From: a bacterium
Lineage (GTDB): Bacteria; Armatimonadota; Zipacnadia; Zipacnadales; Zipacnadaceae
Length of the DNA stretch: 64,000 bases
Direction: 5' to 3'
Assembly (NCBI GenBank): GCA_030615605.1
Contig: JAUWYY010000009.1
Span: 26,523 to 90,522, forward strand
Shown: one piece after another, positions 45,050-54,100 of the stretch
Layout: every line of letters starts with the position of its first letter
Numbering within the stretch: position 1 is the stretch's first letter
Translations under genes and position numbers: made by a program
Notes under the pieces: generated by a model
Databases searched by the model: none
Told to the model about the DNA's origin: nothing
Seen by the model: only the letters and a program-made list of their open reading frames with translations

Positions 45050-45412
45050 TTACAACTTGCGGCGACGGGGTCGCCCTGGGTAACTGGCCAGTTGTAGCAG
45101 CTCCAGAGAGGGGCGCTGGTGATTGATCATCTGGCGGTCGCGAACCTTGGCGAGCAGCCTGCCCATCTGGTAGATGGCGTAGACCAGCAGGAAACTGAAT
45201 GCTGTGGTCACGAGCCAACTCCAGCGACTGGCGGGGACGAGTCCCAGCGGCAGGCGGTGGGCCAATTCGCCTCCGCGCGCGGCCACCAGCAGCCATAGCA
45301 CCATCTGGCCGGGCCGGTTGGTGCCCTGTCGGTACAGAGTCCACCACGTAAGCAGTGCACAAACAAAAAAGCCGGCGTCAGCGACGCCGACTATGAGGGC
45401 GGTAACTGTCAT
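45050..45412 (-). CDS. Small phage membrane protein
   Basis: A 120-residue protein with about three hydrophobic stretches (about 4-26, 34-45 and 64-88) and a basic tail (YPGRPRRRKL). GGAGG precedes the ATG, which overlaps the stop region of the upstream gene. In the lysis cluster it could be a second holin; no family recognised. Confidence 0.7.
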   Translation of the reverse strand: MTVTALIVGVADAGFFVCALLTWWTLYRQGTNRPGQMVLWLLVAARGGELAHRLPLGLVPASRWSWLVTTAFSFLLVYAIYQMGRLLAKVRDRQMINHQRPSLELLQLASYPGRPRRRKL

Positions 45413-45415
45413 CTA

Positions 45416-45751
45416 TCATTCCTCCAGGTGTAGCCTATCTATCTCCTTCGCGAAGGCTTGTTCCAGCTTCGTCTTCAGCTTTCGTAGGATGCAAGTCCCG
45501 ATAAGGGCCGCAAGGAAGGCCGTCAGGAAGCTGCCGTCGACGATGAATGCTACAGTGATGCAGATAATCAGGTTGCCGACGAAGCCCAGATACAGGGCAC
45601 CGTCGCTCATCCGTGGCAGTACCAGCGGCCGACCCTCCAGAGCCAGATTCACCAGGGCACCCAGCAGCCCGGCCAGCGTGTAGCTTAGCCATCCGCTGCC
45701 GGGCGAATTGGCGAGGGACTGAATTAGCTGGTAGTAAGATATCTCCATCAT
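45416..45751 (-). CDS. Small phage membrane protein
   Basis: A 111-residue protein with two or three membrane helices (about 22-38, 52-71, 76-92) and a charged C-terminal helix (KLKTKLEQAFAKEIDRLHLEE). Directly upstream of, and coupled to, the 120-residue membrane gene. The segment GALYLGFVGNLIICITVAFIVD resembles small phage holin-like proteins. Function unproven. Confidence 0.7.
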   Translation of the reverse strand: MMEISYYQLIQSLANSPGSGWLSYTLAGLLGALVNLALEGRPLVLPRMSDGALYLGFVGNLIICITVAFIVDGSFLTAFLAALIGTCILRKLKTKLEQAFAKEIDRLHLEE

Positions 45752-45780
45752 CAATCATTTAGCTGGCAAAGACGCTGGAT

Positions 45781-45990
45781 AGCGCAGATTATTCATAAAC
45801 TGAAATACAAAGATGTCATCTATTCTCAAAGCCGGTTGCAAGGAGCGTCTTCATAGAGACTATTAGCGCCTCGTGGGGATAATAGTATATTATGGTACTG
45901 TTCCACTGTTAAAGTTTTTGCCGGAAAGGTGTGGAAAACCGGCTTTTTTCAAAAAGCGGGTTTTCCGCAAAATCCGTTTGTGACTTTTGC
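45781..45990 (+). repeat. Hairpin element copy 8, full length with upstream arm
   Basis: Core 45911-45990 (outer arms GTGGAAAACC / GGTTTTCCGC with one G-T pair), no nested hairpin. The upstream arm starts GCAGATTATTCATAAAC at 45782. Its reverse complement echoes the 3' end GTTTATGAAT of other copies, like a terminal inverted repeat. The last 42 bases code for the tail of the GT9 gene on the other strand. Confidence 0.9.
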
Positions 45991-47025
45991 AGAATAGCTG
46001 GGATTCGCCTGGCTGAGCAACTGGTGCAGGGCAGTTTCCACCATGCTCGGGGTGATCTCCCAGAGGCACTCATAGCTGCACCGGATATGCCGGGGCCCCT
46101 CGCAGCAGGGCACGCAGGCGACCTTTTTCTCAGCGGTCAGGCAGCGGTAGTTTTCGTAATAGTTGAGGCGCAACTGGGGCGGCACTGGGCCAAAGATCGC
46201 CACGAACGGCAGTCCCACGCATGCCGCCAGATGCAGCAGGCCGGTGTCGGGCACCACTGCCGCGTCGCAGCCGGCCAGCAGCGCCGCTACCAGCGGCAGC
46301 TCCAGGCCGTAGGCGCTGATCACACTGCCTGTCTGCCGTAAATCTCTTGGTCGCGGACACTGGGGCGCGTGCGCATCAGCGTCAAATATCAATACATCGC
46401 GGCCTTTGGCTGTCAGCCGCCGGGCCAGCTCAAAGACGTACGGGGCCAGCCAACTACGATGGCCATAGATACCCCGCAGGGCCAGAGCAATCCGCGTCGG
46501 CGCGCGGCAGCCGTGAGTAGTCAGCCATTCTTTTGCCTGACGCAGCAGTTGCGGCGTGGGGTGATAGATTGCCGCGTGGGACACGGAAGCCATGCCGAAG
46601 GCCATCCCCACCAGGTCAATGCGCGGCCTCTGCCAGGCCTGGGGATGGCGTTCCATATAGTTGCTCAGGTCAACGAGGAGCATTTCGGGGCCTGGTTGGC
46701 CCGCCGGCGATTCATTCAGTGCGATTGCTTCGTCCACCTCCGCGAAGCCCTCCAACAAGGCGGTGTACGCCGCCGGAGCTTGGAAGACCACCTCCAACTG
46801 CGAAAAACGCTGCCGAATCGCGGTTAGCGTGGGCAGAATCATCAGGCAGTCGCCCAGGCCGGCGTCGCGTCGTACAATCAGCTTGCTGGCGGCAGCAAGC
46901 TGTGCCGGTCCGCACATCGGCTCAGGCGGAGGCGGCAGCTTCGCGGTGACCGACTGCACTACTGGTGGCCCGCCCTTGACTTGAAACTGGTGTCGCAGGG
47001 CCACCTGATCCTGAGCAGCGTTCAC
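45949..47025 (-). CDS. Phage-encoded GT9 (heptosyltransferase-like) glycosyltransferase
   Basis: A 358-residue GT-B enzyme of the ADP-heptose:LPS transferase family. DAGLGDCLMILPTL at the start of the fold, PDTGLLHLAACVGLPFVAIFGP in the donor domain, and a C-terminal Cys-rich segment (CVPCCEGPRHIRCSYECL) typical of the family. The N-terminus has about 45 extra Pro/Gln-rich residues. Its GTG overlaps the preceding stop. The last 14 residues (SAKVTNGFCGKPAF) and the stop codon come from hairpin element copy 8. Likely glycosylates phage or cell surface. Confidence 0.88.
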   Translation of the reverse strand: MNAAQDQVALRHQFQVKGGPPVVQSVTAKLPPPPEPMCGPAQLAAASKLIVRRDAGLGDCLMILPTLTAIRQRFSQLEVVFQAPAAYTALLEGFAEVDEAIALNESPAGQPGPEMLLVDLSNYMERHPQAWQRPRIDLVGMAFGMASVSHAAIYHPTPQLLRQAKEWLTTHGCRAPTRIALALRGIYGHRSWLAPYVFELARRLTAKGRDVLIFDADAHAPQCPRPRDLRQTGSVISAYGLELPLVAALLAGCDAAVVPDTGLLHLAACVGLPFVAIFGPVPPQLRLNYYENYRCLTAEKKVACVPCCEGPRHIRCSYECLWEITPSMVETALHQLLSQANPSYSAKVTNGFCGKPAF

Positions 47026-47726
47026 TCGGCGATGCCCCAGCGCTGCCAGGTGTAGAGCAAATCGCGCGGATAGCTGCTGGAGTTGGTGGCTACCACCTCA
47101 AACTGCGCCTTCTGGTAGGTCTTGCTCAGTTCAATCGCAAAGTCATTGCCGGCCGCTTCAAACTCTATCGCTCCCGGCACCAGGAAGTTGGCCGCCGCCC
47201 TGTGATCTATATCAAAGCTGATCTGCCCGCCGCCGGGTACCTCTCCAATTTCGCCACTGCCGCTGACCGTCGCGGTTAGCAGGGGAAAGCAGCCGCGGTC
47301 GGCGCCGCTGGTGTTGTCAATCTCTACCACTTCGCCGCCGTTGTCCAGTTCGATGATGCCCAGGTAAACCGCCCCGCTGGGCCCCTCGGCGGTCAGTTGC
47401 CCGCTGAAGTCCACCGCCCCCTGGTCGGGCGATTGGTCGTTGGCCACGGCAAAGACATAGTTGACGGCGTCATCCTGCAGGCCGGTGATAGCCTGGTTGC
47501 TGGAGGTGTCGCACCAGCAGCCCTGCACCAGCCCCTGTCCTGCGGATACGGTCTTATCTTCTTGTATCAGCCAGCCGCTGTAGACTCCCGCGCTGATGAG
47601 CTGTTTCACCACATTGCCCACCACGCGGTCAAGCGTCTCGGCGACTTTGTTCTGGTGATCGGGCTGGACGAAATCGTCGCTGATGACGCCCGCCGCCAGC
47701 CCGTAATGTTCAGTCTGCGTGGCCAT
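47022..47726 (-). CDS. Phage structural protein, probably tail-associated
   Basis: A 234-residue acidic protein, beta-rich with many Gly and Asp. It begins MATQTEHYGLAAGVISDDFVQPDHQNKVAETLDRVVG, a start like that of phage tail-fibre or baseplate accessory proteins. GGAGGT is seven bases upstream. It sits between the baseplate-like protein and a glycosyltransferase, so could carry the sugars added by that enzyme. No domain assigned. Confidence 0.65.
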   Translation of the reverse strand: MATQTEHYGLAAGVISDDFVQPDHQNKVAETLDRVVGNVVKQLISAGVYSGWLIQEDKTVSAGQGLVQGCWCDTSSNQAITGLQDDAVNYVFAVANDQSPDQGAVDFSGQLTAEGPSGAVYLGIIELDNGGEVVEIDNTSGADRGCFPLLTATVSGSGEIGEVPGGGQISFDIDHRAAANFLVPGAIEFEAAGNDFAIELSKTYQKAQFEVVATNSSSYPRDLLYTWQRWGIAE

Positions 47727-47785
47727 AGCTCAACCTCCGTTGTATCTGAACCGCTCTACATGCTTGTCGAGACTGTTACAAAACC

Positions 47786-47811
47786 GGTAGGAGCGGCATT
47801 CTTGCCGCGAC
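47786..47811 (+). repeat. REP-like hairpin
   Basis: GGTAGGAGCGGCATTCTTGC followed by CGCGAC; same unit as at 36916 and 57985. Confidence 0.65.
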
Positions 47812-47827
47812 ATGTGTTCCACTATTA

Positions 47828-47908
47828 GAAGTTTTTGCCGGAGAGGTGCGGAGAACCGGCTTTTTTAAAAAAGCGGGTTCTCCGCAAAAACCGTTTATGA
47901 CTTTTTCA
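47828..47908 (+). repeat. Hairpin element copy 9, compensated pair
   Basis: Outer arms GCGGAGAACC / GGTTCTCCGC: an A-T pair of the consensus is G-C here, changed on both sides. No nested hairpin. Confidence 0.92.
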
Positions 47909-47916
47909 GTTTAGCC

Positions 47917-50205
47917 TTATCCTGTGCCCAGCCAGCGGGCTTTGATGCTGGTAGTGGCGAGTCGGTGCTTCTCGCGCCGCGCGGTGTGGTGCAGGGCGAC
48001 GATGCGGTAGGCCTGGTCAGTGGCGCTAACTTGCTCGGCGCCGCGCACCACCAGGACCTGCCCGATCTTCATACGCGGCTCCAGCGGCGTCAGCAGGTGG
48101 ATGAACTCCGGCCGCCGGGAGCGTTTGCTGAAAATCTCCTGGGCCAGGCGATTGACTTCGGCCTGCGTGGTGTAGTTGGGTAGGGCCTGGACTTCCATCT
48201 TCCGCCAGCCCACAAATCGATCTGAATCTGGATCATAGAGCGAGGCGGGATCGTAGACTACCGAACGTATCGGTCGCCCATCTTCGCCTACTCCACACAC
48301 CGCCACGTAATTCACATAGTCACGGGCCGACAGGCTCAGCCGCGGCTTGCGCAGCGCCAGTATCTCGCCCGGTCCGGTCGGATCAAGAGCCGCTGAGGCG
48401 CGCGTGTACAGATACCACGAGACGGTGCTGTCACAGGCCCCGTCCGGGGTGCCATCGTGCTCGGTTACATCCTCGGCCGTACGGTGCTGGCGGCAGTGCG
48501 GGCAGGCCTTGACGAAGTTACCCTGTTCGTCGAAGAATATCCCTGCTTCGTGGTCGTAGCGCGCCACTTCCTCCAGAAACTCCAGCCAGGAGCGGCCCGC
48601 TTCTACTGCCCACAGCGGCTCTTCCGGCTCGCCCATTGACAGGCGCTGCCCGGTATCCTCCAGAGACTGGTCACTGCGCGGTATCCCGCAGCGATCCAGC
48701 ACCCAGTGGAAGACATCGGTCACGTACCAGTTATCAAAGATTGGCACTCGCCCATCGCACTTCTCATCGCGCAGCCGCACGATGTCATCCAGGACCGTCG
48801 CCTCCAGCTCCGCCTCTCCGCCTCCGTAAACAGTAGGTGGGGGAGCCACCAGATAGCCGGTTATCGTCCGCGTAAGCTGCTGCGAGCTGTCGGAGAGCTG
48901 CCAGCCCAGGTCAATTGAGATCTTGCGATATTCTTCTATGTCGGCATACTGCCCCAGTTGATTATCCAGCGCCAGGTCATAGCGCACCCCGCGCAACCGG
49001 TCGGAATGGTCGCCCTCGGTGCTCTCCACATACGGGGCGATATCCAGCTTGTCCAGCGCCTCCAATTCATCCACCTGTGGGTACTGCCCGATCGTCACGC
49101 TGAACAGTTGCGGCGAGACCATCGTCTGGAAGCCGACCGGCAGGCCGCTGTCGGGATCAATGCCGACATTTTCCTGGCTGTGCACATACGGCTCAAGGGT
49201 GGCTCGCCACGCTCGCTGCGTCTGGGTCAGATCCTCGCGCGAGTCGGTGGTATCATCTACCTCCACCTCCCGCAGCGGGTCGCCCGAGTCGTCAATAACC
49301 GCCACGTGCCGGTAGTTCAACCCCAGCTCCCCGCTGCTGTCCTGCGTGTCATAGCCGGCCTCAATCGCCTCGCTGTCCAGCACCGCCGTCGGCATAGCAA
49401 TAGGGAAGAATGAGAACATATACTGCCCGGCGTTGTGCAGGATGGAGATCTTCCCGCAGCGCACGCGCAGCTCCCATCCGGGGATCTCATATACCCAGAT
49501 ATCTTCGGCGAAAGCGTCCGTGGAAAAGACGAACTTGCCCCGCCACACTCCCATCCACAGCAGCAGCCGCTGGCCGGCGCTAAATCCCTCCAGCGTGGGA
49601 ACTCGCACCGACCGCTCCGAGTTGGCCGCCTTGTACCACACCCCGCCCTGCCGGCGCATTATGAACATCGGCGCGCCATAGGGAATGCACAAAGCCCACT
49701 CGTCAGTCTCCGCCACCCCGAAGTGAATCTCGGTGCAGGGCGGCGCCTGATTCCAGTTGTGATCCGGCGGCGGGTCGCTGCGGTACAGCGAAAGAGCAAA
49801 CACCGGATTGGCCGGCAGAGTGAAGTTGCTCAGCGCTCCAGTCACTTCGTTAGCTGTCCCATCGTACTGGAACAGTTGCACCTCACCCTGCAGGCCGTGG
49901 TCAGGCAGTGCCACCCAGGCTCCGCCCTGCGTGGTGAAGTGCCCCAGTCCGATGGACTGGCCGGCATCAAGAAACGGTCGAGCAATAGCCGCATTGACCT
50001 TGGGATGGTCCACCAGCATCGCCGAGGGCACCTGCAGGCCCGGCCGGCCCAGTGCGCCCAGAGCCGTGGCCTGGACCGTTATGCGATTGGAATGTATCAG
50101 GTCGCTGATGACATCATGCTGGGCGAAGCCGTCGTAGGTGACCCGACACTCGCGGCCCGGCTCATACAGGTCAACCCTGGCGACCGGATGTAGGCGCTGT
50201 GCCAT
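47917..50205 (-). CDS. Large phage tail/baseplate protein
   Basis: A 762-residue protein with beta-rich N-terminal half and a C-terminal half whose arrangement recalls tail-hub (late-control D-like) proteins: LDRCGIPRSDQSL, WLEFLEEVARYDHEAGIFFDEQGNFVKACP and a final MKIGQVLVVRGAEQVSATDQAYRIVALHHT. A CPHCRQH pair might bind zinc. ATG 50205 is chosen because AAGGAG lies seven bases upstream. Its start faces the plus-strand peptide and RNA unit across about 150 bases. Confidence 0.75.
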   Translation of the reverse strand: MAQRLHPVARVDLYEPGRECRVTYDGFAQHDVISDLIHSNRITVQATALGALGRPGLQVPSAMLVDHPKVNAAIARPFLDAGQSIGLGHFTTQGGAWVALPDHGLQGEVQLFQYDGTANEVTGALSNFTLPANPVFALSLYRSDPPPDHNWNQAPPCTEIHFGVAETDEWALCIPYGAPMFIMRRQGGVWYKAANSERSVRVPTLEGFSAGQRLLLWMGVWRGKFVFSTDAFAEDIWVYEIPGWELRVRCGKISILHNAGQYMFSFFPIAMPTAVLDSEAIEAGYDTQDSSGELGLNYRHVAVIDDSGDPLREVEVDDTTDSREDLTQTQRAWRATLEPYVHSQENVGIDPDSGLPVGFQTMVSPQLFSVTIGQYPQVDELEALDKLDIAPYVESTEGDHSDRLRGVRYDLALDNQLGQYADIEEYRKISIDLGWQLSDSSQQLTRTITGYLVAPPPTVYGGGEAELEATVLDDIVRLRDEKCDGRVPIFDNWYVTDVFHWVLDRCGIPRSDQSLEDTGQRLSMGEPEEPLWAVEAGRSWLEFLEEVARYDHEAGIFFDEQGNFVKACPHCRQHRTAEDVTEHDGTPDGACDSTVSWYLYTRASAALDPTGPGEILALRKPRLSLSARDYVNYVAVCGVGEDGRPIRSVVYDPASLYDPDSDRFVGWRKMEVQALPNYTTQAEVNRLAQEIFSKRSRRPEFIHLLTPLEPRMKIGQVLVVRGAEQVSATDQAYRIVALHHTARREKHRLATTSIKARWLGTG

Positions 50206-50261
50206 CTGGTTTCTCCTTCGGTTTCGAAGCAAACACGCACTGATTTATGATCCAGCGCATG

Positions 50262-50290
50262 TGGATTCCTCTTAACGCCTATGCTATAAT
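50262..50290 (+). promoter_or_regulatory. Promoter of the small membrane peptide
   Basis: TGGATT, 17 bases, perfect TATAAT, on the strand opposite to the phage operon. A transcript would start near 50297, inside the first arm of the leader stem. Confidence 0.6.
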
Positions 50291-50293
50291 GAG

Positions 50294-50342
50294 CCTGCCG
50301 CTGTCATCAACTGAGCCTCGGCTCAGAATAGGCAGCGGCAGG
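50294..50342 (+). promoter_or_regulatory. Leader stem-loop that covers the ribosome site
   Basis: CCTGCCGCTG (50294-50303) pairs with CAGCGGCAGG (50333-50342), enclosing a small hairpin CTGAGC-CTCG-GCTCAG (50311-50326). The last three paired bases (AGG) belong to the AGGAGG ribosome site of the peptide at 50353, so translation should be reduced in the folded state. Confidence 0.65.
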
Positions 50343-50352
50343 AGGTGAAAAG

Positions 50353-50451
50353 ATGCTTAACAGCAACAGCCTCTTGATTGCGGCTGCGGCGATTGTACTA
50401 CCAGTCATAATATGGCTGGTAGACCGCCTCATCTTCCGCATCAGGAGGTAG
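50353..50451 (+). CDS. 32-residue membrane peptide, type I toxin-like
   Basis: Strong AGGAGGTG six bases before ATG, then one membrane helix (ASL-type hydrophobic core LLIAAAAIVLPVIIWLV, residues about 7-23) and a charged tail (DRLIFRIRR). Size, helix and basic tail resemble type I toxins such as Ldr/Fst-like peptides. Its own promoter and the stem over the ribosome site also fit such systems. It lies antisense to the phage operon. An antisense RNA antitoxin is not identified; a lysis or immunity peptide is the alternative. Confidence 0.6.
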   Translation: MLNSNSLLIAAAAIVLPVIIWLVDRLIFRIRR

Positions 50452-50458
50452 ACCCACC

Positions 50459-50486
50459 CCGGGGCGCGGTGTGAGACGCGCCCCGG
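50459..50486 (+). terminator. Strong hairpin after the small peptide
   Basis: 10-bp stem CCGGGGCGCG / CGCGCCCCGG with an eight-base loop, eight bases after the stop codon. It lacks a T-run, so it is a barrier or RNA-end stabiliser more than a classic terminator. Confidence 0.5.
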
Positions 50487-50532
50487 TACAGACCGGCAGA
50501 TACTGCTGGAATGCGTTCTTTTGGTTTGGCTA

Positions 50533-50561
50533 TTGACAATATTGGCTATATTTACTATAAT
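50533..50561 (+). promoter_or_regulatory. Perfect consensus sigma70 promoter of the RNA gene
   Basis: TTGACA at 50533-50538, exactly 17 bases, TATAAT at 50556-50561. No open frame of note follows; a structured region and an intrinsic terminator do. Confidence 0.85.
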
Positions 50562-50567
50562 CTCAAA

Positions 50568-50788
50568 TGCTGTTAAGCATCGGAGTGGGGTCAGTCTCTC
50601 ACAGGACTACTCCAGCACCTCCAGTTTTACCGAGTCTCTGGCACTTTGGGGGGATGGCTCGTCCTCGGTAGGCCGTTAATACCGGCCAGCCGAGGATCAA
50701 TGGAGCCACCAGACGGTGCAAGTCCGTCACTTTTGATGCCAGGACTCGAAGAGCCTCAACAGCGACCCCCTGTTGAGGTTTTCTCTTT
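50568..50788 (+). ncRNA. Structured non-coding RNA, about 220 nt, no known class recognised
   Basis: Bounded by a perfect consensus promoter and a terminator. The fold by eye: a 5' hairpin (GGAGT 50582-50586 with ACTCC 50609-50613, inner AGTC/GACT). Then a three-way junction closed by CGAGTC-CTGGCA (50631-50643, one bulged T) with TGCCAG-GACTCG (50737-50748). Inside are a long hairpin of three stacked stems (GGCTC/GAGCC, CCTCGG/CCGAGG, GGCCG/CGGCC; 50656-50707) and a short stem GACGG/CCGTC with a seven-base loop TGCAAGT (50712-50728). It is antisense to the gap between two phage genes. Function unknown. Confidence 0.75.
50754..50788 (+). terminator. Intrinsic terminator of the RNA gene
   Basis: Nine-bp stem CCTCAACAG / CTGTTGAGG with a seven-base loop, then TTTTCTCTTT. 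Confidence 0.9.
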
Positions 50789-50803
50789 GCCTTCTGGTTT
50801 GCC

Positions 50804-51106
50804 TCACAGACTTTCCTCCAGCTCCCAGCTCTGGCCGTCGTCGGCTGAGATGTAGATGTCAATATCGGGATAGTTGGGCACGCCCACCACCAGCCGGCAG
50901 CCCTGCGTGTCCATCTTAACGAAAGCTACTCGTTCGGCGTCGGAGGTCGTTGCCACCAGTTTTTCTTCCTCACCGTCGGAAAACGCGAGCCAACTGCGGC
51001 CACCATCGGCGCTGCGCCGCAGGTACTGCGCTCCGCCACGGTAACCAATCAGGTAGAGCAGCCCGTTGTGCTCAAAGGCCATCGGATATGAGAGCGTAGC
51101 CGGCAT
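50804..51106 (-). CDS. Phage sialidase-like (Asp-box) protein, split from the preceding gene
   Basis: A 100-residue protein with two Asp-boxes (SADGGRSW and SADDGQSW), the turn motif of sialidase/BNR propellers. It is in the same frame as the 1054-residue upstream gene, separated only by TAG and one codon. It has its own Shine-Dalgarno (GGAGGAGG eight bases before ATG) inside the upstream coding end. So it can be made separately, or joined by read-through of the amber codon. Probably part of a sugar-binding propeller on the tail. Confidence 0.75.
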   Translation of the reverse strand: MPATLSYPMAFEHNGLLYLIGYRGGAQYLRRSADGGRSWLAFSDGEEEKLVATTSDAERVAFVKMDTQGCRLVVGVPNYPDIDIYISADDGQSWELEESL

Positions 51107-51109
51107 CGT

Positions 51110-54100
51110 CTAGACCTCCTCCCAACTGTGCCCGTCGTCAGGCGAGTGCAGCAGCTTGACCTGGCTGGAGCCCTGTTGATAGCTAAGAATGATACGCCCG
51201 CGGCTGTCCTTATCAGCCCAGGGATAGTCGCTGTTGCCCTCACTGGTTATCCAGTGCGGCGGTTGCCACGGGCTGGTCAGCCCCGCCTTGCGGCGCATGC
51301 GAATGTTGCCCTCGCGCACATCAAACAGGAACAGTTGCCCGACGGCATCTTCGAATATGTGGGGCCGCCCGTAGATCCCGCCAATCTGCAGCGCTACAAA
51401 GCTGGCTTGCTTGCTATCTACCAGCACGCCCTGCGGATGGGCCAGGAATGGGACGTCGGCGATGACGGTAAATCGGCAGCCCGGTGCTTCTTCCGGCTCG
51501 ACCAGACGGATGTCGGTGACTGCTTGGTAGAAGCCGCACCCGGGATAGGGGCTGTCCTTCGTTTCCGCCAGCAGCTTGAGCACCGGCCGCAGCAGGATGA
51601 CCTCGCCGAACGGATCCAGCACTGAGGGGCCACGGGTGCCTTGCGGTATGGTCACTGTGACGGTCTCAATCTCGTCGTCGGCCCTCTGACAGTCAATCCG
51701 CACGGTGAAGTCGCTGGGCACCACGTAATTATATGCGAAGGCCAACTTGAATTGGGCCAGGCCCAGATCGCGATTGATGTAGGGCAGCGCGCCGAAGTAG
51801 TCCAGGTCGTGCCCGGGAATAAACGGGGGCGCCTGGTCGGCATCAAACTGCCCCAGCCCCTTGCCGTCGCCGACCTCGTTGAGGTGCTTGGCGAACCAGC
51901 GTGGTGCATTGGTAGCTTGACCGGGGCCGGATTGCGTCAGGAACGCATCGGTCTCATTGTAAAGGTCAGGGCGCCAATGATAGTTGATGGGCCATTTCAG
52001 GTCGTACTCGGTAGCACCGGTCAGCACGCGGTGCCCCAGGCGCTTACTGCTGCTAGCCAGGGTGGGGCTGCGCAGGTAGCTGCGACAGTCCATCGCCTGG
52101 GGCATGCTGAAATAATAGGCGCACTGCAAGCAGAATCCGCGCGGCACCGTCTGTCCGCGGTCGCGCTGGGCCGGCCCGCCACAGTACGGGCAGATCAGGT
52201 CGCCGAAGGCTGTCGCCTCCTGTTCAATCTGGCGCAGCTCCATATACGGCTTCAGGTCGCCGAACTCCAGCCCGGCCCGCGCTGCCTCCGGCTCATCTTC
52301 ATCCAGTCGCTGGTCGCTGTGCTTGACTATGTTAGCCTTAATTTTACCGCCGAACAGAAACTTGGTCTCCGGATAGTAGCCGGTAGCGCGGAATGCGCCG
52401 GCCAGCGTGGGTGCCTCCTCGAACGACTGCAGGCGCAGGTGAAAGTCGGGATCCAGCACCTCCCCGCCAGCGACAATCGCATAACTCTTCAGTTGCGCGC
52501 CGTAGATTAGCAGTTCCAGGACATCCGCGATATATTTATACTTGGGCAGAATTCCTTGAGTCAGGTAGCCACCGTAAGGTGCTTCCTCTGTGGGATATTT
52601 GCGCCCGGTGTCGTTGTCTTCAATGTGAATCTGCTCGTGAATGTACTGAAAGTTATGGTGCCCGTAGCTTCCCGTCCGCCAGCACTCGGGTTTGAAATCC
52701 TCCATCCACCCGGCGTAGGCGCGCGCCCCCAGCACCACGTCTGTATAAGGGAAACCAATAATGGGGAGGCTGCCCCACTGCTCGTCCAGGATATACAGGT
52801 CGCCGCCCAGTCCCTCCGGGGGAATCTCGGCCGACCAGTAGCCGCTTTCGTCGGTAGTGGCCGCCACCCCGACGATCTCGCCAAATTCGGTATCAACTAT
52901 GGTGATGTCAATTCCCGCCGCTGGCAGGCCCGGTCGCAGGTAGACTCGCCCACATATCATCTCTCCCGCCGAGGAGTAGTACTCCAGCGGTGCCATCTGC
53001 ACGGTCGTCGTCTCTGCGGGTATAACCTGTGCTATCACTCGCGGGCAGCCCCACGTGGCGTCCCAGTTGCCGCCAACGCTGCGCTTGAACTGGACAATAT
53101 TGTGCTGCCCGGTCGGCAGGCTGGTTACCTCCACTATCCCTGACGGTGGCACCTGATAGCTCTGGCCGGCATCGTCCAGCGCCCCTACGCGCAGGTAAGC
53201 GTCGGGAGTGGCGGTGATGGTCAGCTTGCCGCTGGAAATATCAATTAGCGCGGGGCTGTCTTCGGCCACCGGCACCTTGCGCCCCCAGTAGGCCACCATT
53301 ATCTCCTCAACATAGCGGCTCAGCGGCTGCTGGCGGGTTTCCGGCGACTCGTCGCGCCAGTCGCCGTCGCGCTGGTACATAGCCCCGTGGCCTTTGGGGG
53401 CAATGAAGCTCCAGTGCCCGTTGGGCGCCGTCTGGATAGGTGCCCGGACGGTGGCCCCACATACATAGGTCTCCAGAGAAGGCGAGTAGACCAGCTCGTT
53501 GTACTCTTCGCTATCCCAGAACTTGGTCAGGCCATCCTCGCTGGTCTGTAGGGTCACCTCCAGGCTGACGTTGGCGCCCTCCTGGGGCACCCCGTCGTGA
53601 CGAATCTGGCCCGCCAGCCAGTAGCCCATGACAAACTCTTCAGCAAACGGGGGCGCGGCGAATTGGGCCGGCTGGATGCGCTGGCCCCAGTACTCGTCCG
53701 CCATCATCAGCGCATAGCGGCCCTGAAGCTCCCCGCTGTCGCTAAGCTCCTCCACCAAATACAACCACACTCCGTTCAGCGCCACATCGGGGTCGCGGGC
53801 GCGGTAGACACCCGCCGAAATTGTGCCCTCAGGAGTCTCAAACTCGGCTGACCCGCCTGCGACCAGCTTGCGGTCAACAGCTATCCCGCGCACTCCGCCC
53901 AGCTCAATAGTCGGCAGCGGCCAGTCAGTCTCTTCACTGGTGGTCAAATCGTCCAGGCACTGGGCCAGCGTGTCCGCCTCCGGCCAGGTACGTACCGGCT
54001 CCTGACGAAGCAGGCTCAAGTACCAGGCCAGCAGACGAACCGTTTTTTGCTTGAAAAAGTTCTCGTCGCTGGTGCGCTGAGCGTCATTATAGTCCAGCGC

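Noticed and set aside
50711..50750. Similarity of GACGGTGCAAGTCCGTC and GATGCCAGGACTCG to cobalamin-riboswitch segments
   Set aside because: The GGTGCAAGTCC piece resembles the Cbl riboswitch, but the GGGA and CCACTG segments and a proper B12 box are missing. No gene follows on that strand, and the pieces are explained by the local helices.
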